DNA from: Cloacimonetes bacterium SCGC AAA252-N17
GTDB lineage: Bacteria > Cloacimonadota > Cloacimonadia > JGIOTU-2
Assembly (NCBI GenBank): GCA_000404785.1
Contig: ASNI01000074.1
Span: 1-10,280, forward strand
Length of the DNA stretch: 10,280 nucleotides
Direction of reading: 5' to 3'
A model generated the notes under the pieces. That model ran no database searches, was not told where the DNA came from, and was given only the letters and a program-made list of their open reading frames with translations. The position numbers and the translations under genes were made by a program. Below are positions 7,621-10,280 of this stretch, in pieces. The stretch's first letter is position 1. The number at the start of each line of letters is the position of its first letter.

Positions 7621-8184
7621 CTATATTTTTCTTGAATAGGCGTTTCCGCCAGTAAAGGAACTAGCAATCCAAGCCATTTGGCTGTTTGAAACATCATAAA
7701 GCTTAGTTTCAAATTCAGCCCAAGGTTTATTTAATGTGTATCCATATTGGTATGCCGTTTTGGATTTTTGTTTATAATTAGCCGTGTTACCATAGACATT
7801 AACATTCCCTTCTGTCTTTATTGTTGAACTAGTTTGGGGGACATAAACTTCACTTACACCGCTTTCACCAACAGGAATTGATATAAAAGCATCAATGTTA
7901 TTTTTAAATAAAAGGTCAACTTTCGCTTCATTAGTTAATTCTCGCGTTGGTGGAAATTGTTTGAAGCTTTCTAAAGCAAATAAACCTACTTCAGAAAAAA
8001 CTTCGGTCATTTTAGATTCTAAGTTTTTTTTATCTTCAAAGTCATTTGTATTTGCAACTATCAAGATGCTTTTAAAGTTTGCTTTCTGATAATCTGGGTC
8101 TTTGAATGAAGTCATTCTTGTTGAAGCACAACTGAATAAAAGAAAAATTATCAAAAGGATAATTAAATATTTTATTGATTTCAT
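7621..8184 (-). CDS. Small lipoprotein, C-terminus probably altered
   Basis: The protein has 187 residues. A lipoprotein signal (MKSIKYLIILLIIFLLFSC) ends at Cys19. The mature start SFKDPDYQKANFKSILIVA (25-43) resembles periplasmic lipoprotein families with a DPxY...F..ilV opening and a Rossmann-like first strand. The middle has a Ser/Thr/Tyr/Asn-rich stretch (about 119-145), and the end carries WIASSFTGGNAYS, a motif normally followed by about 20 more residues in such proteins. Here a TAG follows nine bases later. Adding one A to the A5 run at 7626-7630 would restore a frame reading INSYCGKNVEQLL, which fits the expected helix. The start is supported by AGG at 8189-8191. It begins 22 nt after the GTTATAC edge of the second hairpin repeat. 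No function is assigned. Confidence 0.82.
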   Translation of the reverse strand: MKSIKYLIILLIIFLLFSCASTRMTSFKDPDYQKANFKSILIVANTNDFEDKKNLESKMTEVFSEVGLFALESFKQFPPTRELTNEAKVDLLFKNNIDAFISIPVGESGVSEVYVPQTSSTIKTEGNVNVYGNTANYKQKSKTAYQYGYTLNKPWAEFETKLYDVSNSQMAWIASSFTGGNAYSRKI

Positions 8185-8188
8185 AATA

Positions 8189-8191
8189 CCT
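8189..8191 (-). promoter_or_regulatory. Ribosome binding site of the lipoprotein gene
   Basis: On the minus strand GCAGGT precedes the ATG at 8184, with AGG 4 nt upstream. It supports the start that yields the lipoprotein signal, and it lies in the short 22-nt leader between the hairpin repeat and the gene. Confidence 0.5.
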
Positions 8192-8206
8192 GCGATTTTC
8201 TAAAAT

Positions 8207-8268
8207 GTATAACGACAAAGCTCACCGGTGGCTATGGAGCGTAGCGGAATAACCGTCCATTGGAGAGC
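8207..8268. repeat. Structured inverted-repeat element, copy 2 (attC-like hairpin)
   Basis: The left edge is GTATAACG (8207-8214), matching the ACATAACG edge of copy 1. Lower arms GCTCAC (8220-8225) and GAGAGC (8263-8268) pair with one mismatch. CGGT (8226-8229) pairs with ACCG (8252-8255), leaving a one-sided 7-nt bulge (8256-8262). The core hairpin GCTA (8231-8234) / TAGC (8242-8245) has a 7-nt loop, followed by a one-sided GGAATA bulge. Both copies share GTGGCTA, a GG...GCG loop and AGC..GAA in the same order, while the lower-stem sequences differ but still pair. The element sits between the HEAT gene stop (8273) and the lipoprotein leader. An extra CTAAAA/TTTTAG pair (8200-8205, 8271-8276) lies just outside. 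No T-run follows, so it is not a simple terminator. Confidence 0.65.
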
Positions 8269-8272
8269 CTTT

Positions 8273-9439
8273 TTAGCATCTCCTGATCTTTTCAATTGAC
8301 TCTGCCATCAAATCCTTATTACGTGTATTTTCTTCCAGCCTGTGTGCCCGTGTTAGACAAGAGATTGTGTTATCCCTGTCAATAAATCCAATTTCACCAA
8401 CAGCCCAAGAAGACAAAAAACGAATAAAATGGTCATGGTGTGAGAGGAATTGAAGCAATCTGTGCAGGTTGCCTTGTTGATTTTCACCAAGAAGAGCAAG
8501 AGAATAAATGGCGCCAAGTTTAACCGAGTCGTCGGGATCACTGGCCAAGGCATTGAGAGCATGGATGATCTCAGGAGTTCTCTGGCCAAGTTTTCCCAAT
8601 GTAATTGCCAAAAATCTTCTAACATCTTGGCTCTCATCATCATGAAGAGTCAGGAGTTGTGGTATCGCCTTGAAACCTTCAGACCCAAACTTTGCAATCT
8701 CGCAAAAAGCTTCACCCCTAACTTTTGGGTCTAGGCTAGAAGCAGCCAGTAATAGTGCATCGATCGGTTCTTCTATAGAAGAGTGGAATTTCCGTAGAAT
8801 CGTCCAGAATATATTATTTAGCCAATCATCTTTGGTTTTTGCTAAGGCAATCATCTTTGGGATTGCACATAGTGCATCATTTCCAAATTGGCTAAGTGTT
8901 TCCGCAGCATATCCACTTACATTATAGTCACTGGATTCCAATGCCGCCAATAAAGCGGGCAATGTAATTTCTTTCAAATGAACAGTAAGCCCTTGGTATT
9001 TTCCTATAGCACCACAAGCCACACGAGCCCAGTGATTATTTGTTTGGGAATCAACTAATATTGATTCATCTAAACAACATTCCAAAAGAGTAGCCAGAAC
9101 AGGAACTGCATCATCGGGATTGCACCCATGCAGAGCAAGCATTTCAGCTGCCATGATTCTTGCCCATCCATCACCAGTATATATTGCGTTCCGAAGTGAT
9201 TCTACCCATCCCCGATAGGTTGGTCCCATTTTTCGGAGTTCTATCCATGCGAGTTCTCGGTCTTTCCAATCTGAAGAGTCACCCATCTGCCTGATTAACT
9301 CAGAAATATGTGGGTCAGTAGTTAACCGTTCGATATCCTGAATTGCTCTTCGGGCTAAATTTGACGAGGTTTTTTGGAGTGCAAGCGTGCGAGCCTTTAC
9401 AATCGCACCAATATGCTCTGTGTTTTTATTATCAGGCAT
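8273..9439 (-). CDS. HEAT-repeat scaffold protein
   Basis: This 388-residue protein is built almost entirely of paired helices. After a short N-terminal tail (1-40), HEAT-like units run from about 45 to 375. The clearest are the segments with LPALLAALESSDYNVSGYAA, IPQLLTLHDDESQDVRRFLA and LNALASDPDDSVKLGAIYS, each with the Asp-x-x-V-R/K turn between helices. There is no signal peptide, no membrane helix and no catalytic motif, so it is probably a cytoplasmic protein-binding solenoid. The PBS-lyase-type HEAT resemblance is structural only. Translation starts 3 nt after the stop of the J-domain gene, with AAGGG (9446-9450) 6 nt before the ATG, so the two are almost certainly made together. Base composition is clearly higher in GC than the lipoprotein/HNH pair downstream. 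Partner and pathway are unknown. Confidence 0.92.
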   Translation of the reverse strand: MPDNKNTEHIGAIVKARTLALQKTSSNLARRAIQDIERLTTDPHISELIRQMGDSSDWKDRELAWIELRKMGPTYRGWVESLRNAIYTGDGWARIMAAEMLALHGCNPDDAVPVLATLLECCLDESILVDSQTNNHWARVACGAIGKYQGLTVHLKEITLPALLAALESSDYNVSGYAAETLSQFGNDALCAIPKMIALAKTKDDWLNNIFWTILRKFHSSIEEPIDALLLAASSLDPKVRGEAFCEIAKFGSEGFKAIPQLLTLHDDESQDVRRFLAITLGKLGQRTPEIIHALNALASDPDDSVKLGAIYSLALLGENQQGNLHRLLQFLSHHDHFIRFLSSWAVGEIGFIDRDNTISCLTRAHRLEENTRNKDLMAESIEKIRRC

Positions 9440-9442
9440 ATT

Positions 9443-10219
9443 TTACCCTTGAATCTTTGCCAGTTCGTTCCGGGCATCCTGAATCTCAGAGTCAATAGAA
9501 ACCGACATTTCTGCAAGGATATCTCTACCAGCCAAATCCGCATCATGCACTTTGTCCATCAACACCTTGATGTCAGAAGTCATTATCTCGGAGATTTCCG
9601 CCTCGATTTCCGATATCCGTCTTTTGATTTGTGCTGTCGCTCGGATGGTTCTTACCAACTCAGCAGCGGTGCCTTCTCCTGATATGACCTCGGGGCTTTC
9701 CTGCCATTGATCAAGGATGTTCCGCATTTTGGTGATGTCTTTTTGTGCATAGGCTTCGTTCAATTCGGCCATCAGCCTTGTACGGAGATGACGAGACTTG
9801 TCGTCTGTCGCCTTATCGGGATGAATGATTGAAGCAATCTTCCGATACAGCCTCTTTGTATCCTCTGATTCTTCAGACTCCAGTGAGTCTGTTTGGGGTT
9901 CGATCTCGAAGCCCTCGTATTCATCAGAGGCATTTCTCGCCTGTGTTCGAGCTCTCACAGCTTCTTGGTTCAGATCATGATCTTGGGGCTTCCGTCTGGC
10001 TATTAACTCAGCGATCTGTGCCCGAAGTTCGTCAAGTTCAACGTACCTTTTACCAACTTTGGAATAGTAACACTGCTGAAACTGCGCAACAGTAAGTTTG
10101 AGTTCCTCAATACCGAGTTCTTTTTCGGCAAGAATGTCGGAAAGCCCCTCTAACTCAGCCTTCTTTTTTGCGAGTTCAGCTTCTTCTGGCGTATTAGTTT
10201 TTATCAATTCATTTCTCAT
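9443..10219 (-). CDS. Coiled-coil protein with internal J-domain
   Basis: The protein has 258 residues and no signal peptide. Residues about 11-75 form a charged coiled coil (EEAELAKKKAELEGL onward). An acidic linker (98-120) leads to a J-domain at about 121-172, LYRKIASIIHPDK, with HPD at 133-135 followed by the helix-III-like segment LMAELNEAYAQKD. A second coiled coil covers about 186-256. The HPD tripeptide is the element by which J-proteins stimulate the ATPase of DnaK/Hsp70, so the protein can be expected to recruit Hsp70. It lacks the Gly/Phe, zinc-finger and C-terminal substrate domains of DnaJ, so it is a class C J-protein rather than DnaJ itself. It leads a two-gene unit with the HEAT-repeat protein. 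A GAGA stretch lies just before the ATG. GC is higher than in the neighbouring accessory genes (28 of 60 in 9721-9780), suggesting separate acquisition. Confidence 0.92.
   Translation of the reverse strand: MRNELIKTNTPEEAELAKKKAELEGLSDILAEKELGIEELKLTVAQFQQCYYSKVGKRYVELDELRAQIAELIARRKPQDHDLNQEAVRARTQARNASDEYEGFEIEPQTDSLESEESEDTKRLYRKIASIIHPDKATDDKSRHLRTRLMAELNEAYAQKDITKMRNILDQWQESPEVISGEGTAAELVRTIRATAQIKRRISEIEAEISEIMTSDIKVLMDKVHDADLAGRDILAEMSVSIDSEIQDARNELAKIQG
9446..9450 (-). promoter_or_regulatory. Ribosome binding site of the HEAT gene, inside the J-domain gene
   Basis: On the minus strand AAGGG ends 6 nt before the ATG at 9439 and is formed by the last sense codons (Gln-Gly) of the J-domain gene. 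A terminating ribosome would sit on it, which suggests coupled translation. Confidence 0.65.
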
Positions 10220-10246
10220 TTCTCTATACCACTAACATCGTAATCA

Positions 10247-10263
10247 ACTGCGAGACTCGCAGT
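10247..10263. promoter_or_regulatory. 17-bp palindrome upstream of the J-domain/HEAT unit, possible operator
   Basis: ACTGCGAG (10247-10254) and CTCGCAGT (10256-10263) are perfect inverted repeats around a single A. The site lies 28 bases upstream of the J-domain start codon. On the minus strand it is directly preceded by TATTATACT, which offers a plausible -10 hexamer (TATTAT or TATACT). A symmetric site overlapping the start of transcription is a common position for a repressor. No -35 element can be judged because the window ends, and no T-run follows, which argues against a terminator. No regulator gene is visible in the window. Confidence 0.45.
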
Positions 10264-10280
10264 ATAATATCCTTATATCT

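Noticed and set aside
8353..8927. Several overlapping frames on both strands within the HEAT gene
   Set aside because: They lie wholly inside a well-supported repeat protein and show no domain or ribosome site.
1..10280. CRISPR array, tRNA or rRNA genes
   Set aside because: No regularly spaced direct repeats, no tRNA-like acceptor/TPsiC pattern and no rRNA-like stretch were seen by eye on either strand.

Overview
The window looks like a chromosomal segment from a Gram-negative, moderately AT-rich bacterium. An inner-membrane MCE protein, an Omp85-type outer-membrane barrel and two Cys-lipobox proteins all require a double membrane. The fusion of a metallopeptidase-like domain, a PD40 propeller and an Omp85 barrel, and the TPR/FG-GAP/ASPIC lipoprotein, are typical of the FCB-type phyla (Cloacimonadota, Marinimicrobia, Calditrichota and relatives). 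That placement is an inference; no marker gene here fixes the phylum.

Region 1 (1-6380, all + strand) is a tight envelope operon. The last codons of an upstream gene overlap the start of an MlaD/MCE lipid-transport protein by 4 nt. After 13 nt comes a 986-residue secreted protein with a gluzincin-like HELCH motif, a TolB-like propeller and a C-terminal Omp85 barrel. After 5 nt comes an 838-residue lipoprotein with TPR-like helices, seven FG-GAP calcium loops and a C-terminal ASPIC/UnbV domain. The likely theme is lipid or protein traffic across the periplasm and assembly at the outer membrane or cell surface.

Region 2 (6381-8272) is accessory and patchy. It contains an AT-rich stretch, a structured hairpin repeat (6562-6615), a start-less coding remnant on the minus strand (6744-6932), a small zinc-binding HNH-type protein, a small lipoprotein whose C-terminus seems frameshifted, and a second hairpin repeat of the same architecture (8207-8268). 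The two hairpins bracket the low-GC pair of genes like the ends of a cassette.

Region 3 (8273-10280, minus strand) is a two-gene unit of visibly higher GC. A coiled-coil protein with an internal J-domain (HPD motif) is followed after 3 nt by a HEAT-repeat protein. A 17-bp palindrome lies just upstream of the first gene. The pair looks like an Hsp70-recruiting adaptor plus a protein-binding scaffold, but no pathway can be assigned from the sequence.

The most interesting items are the paired hairpin elements with a conserved core and changed stem sequences, the hidden coding remnant, the coupled J-domain/HEAT module, and the peptidase-propeller-Omp85 fusion next to an MCE gene.
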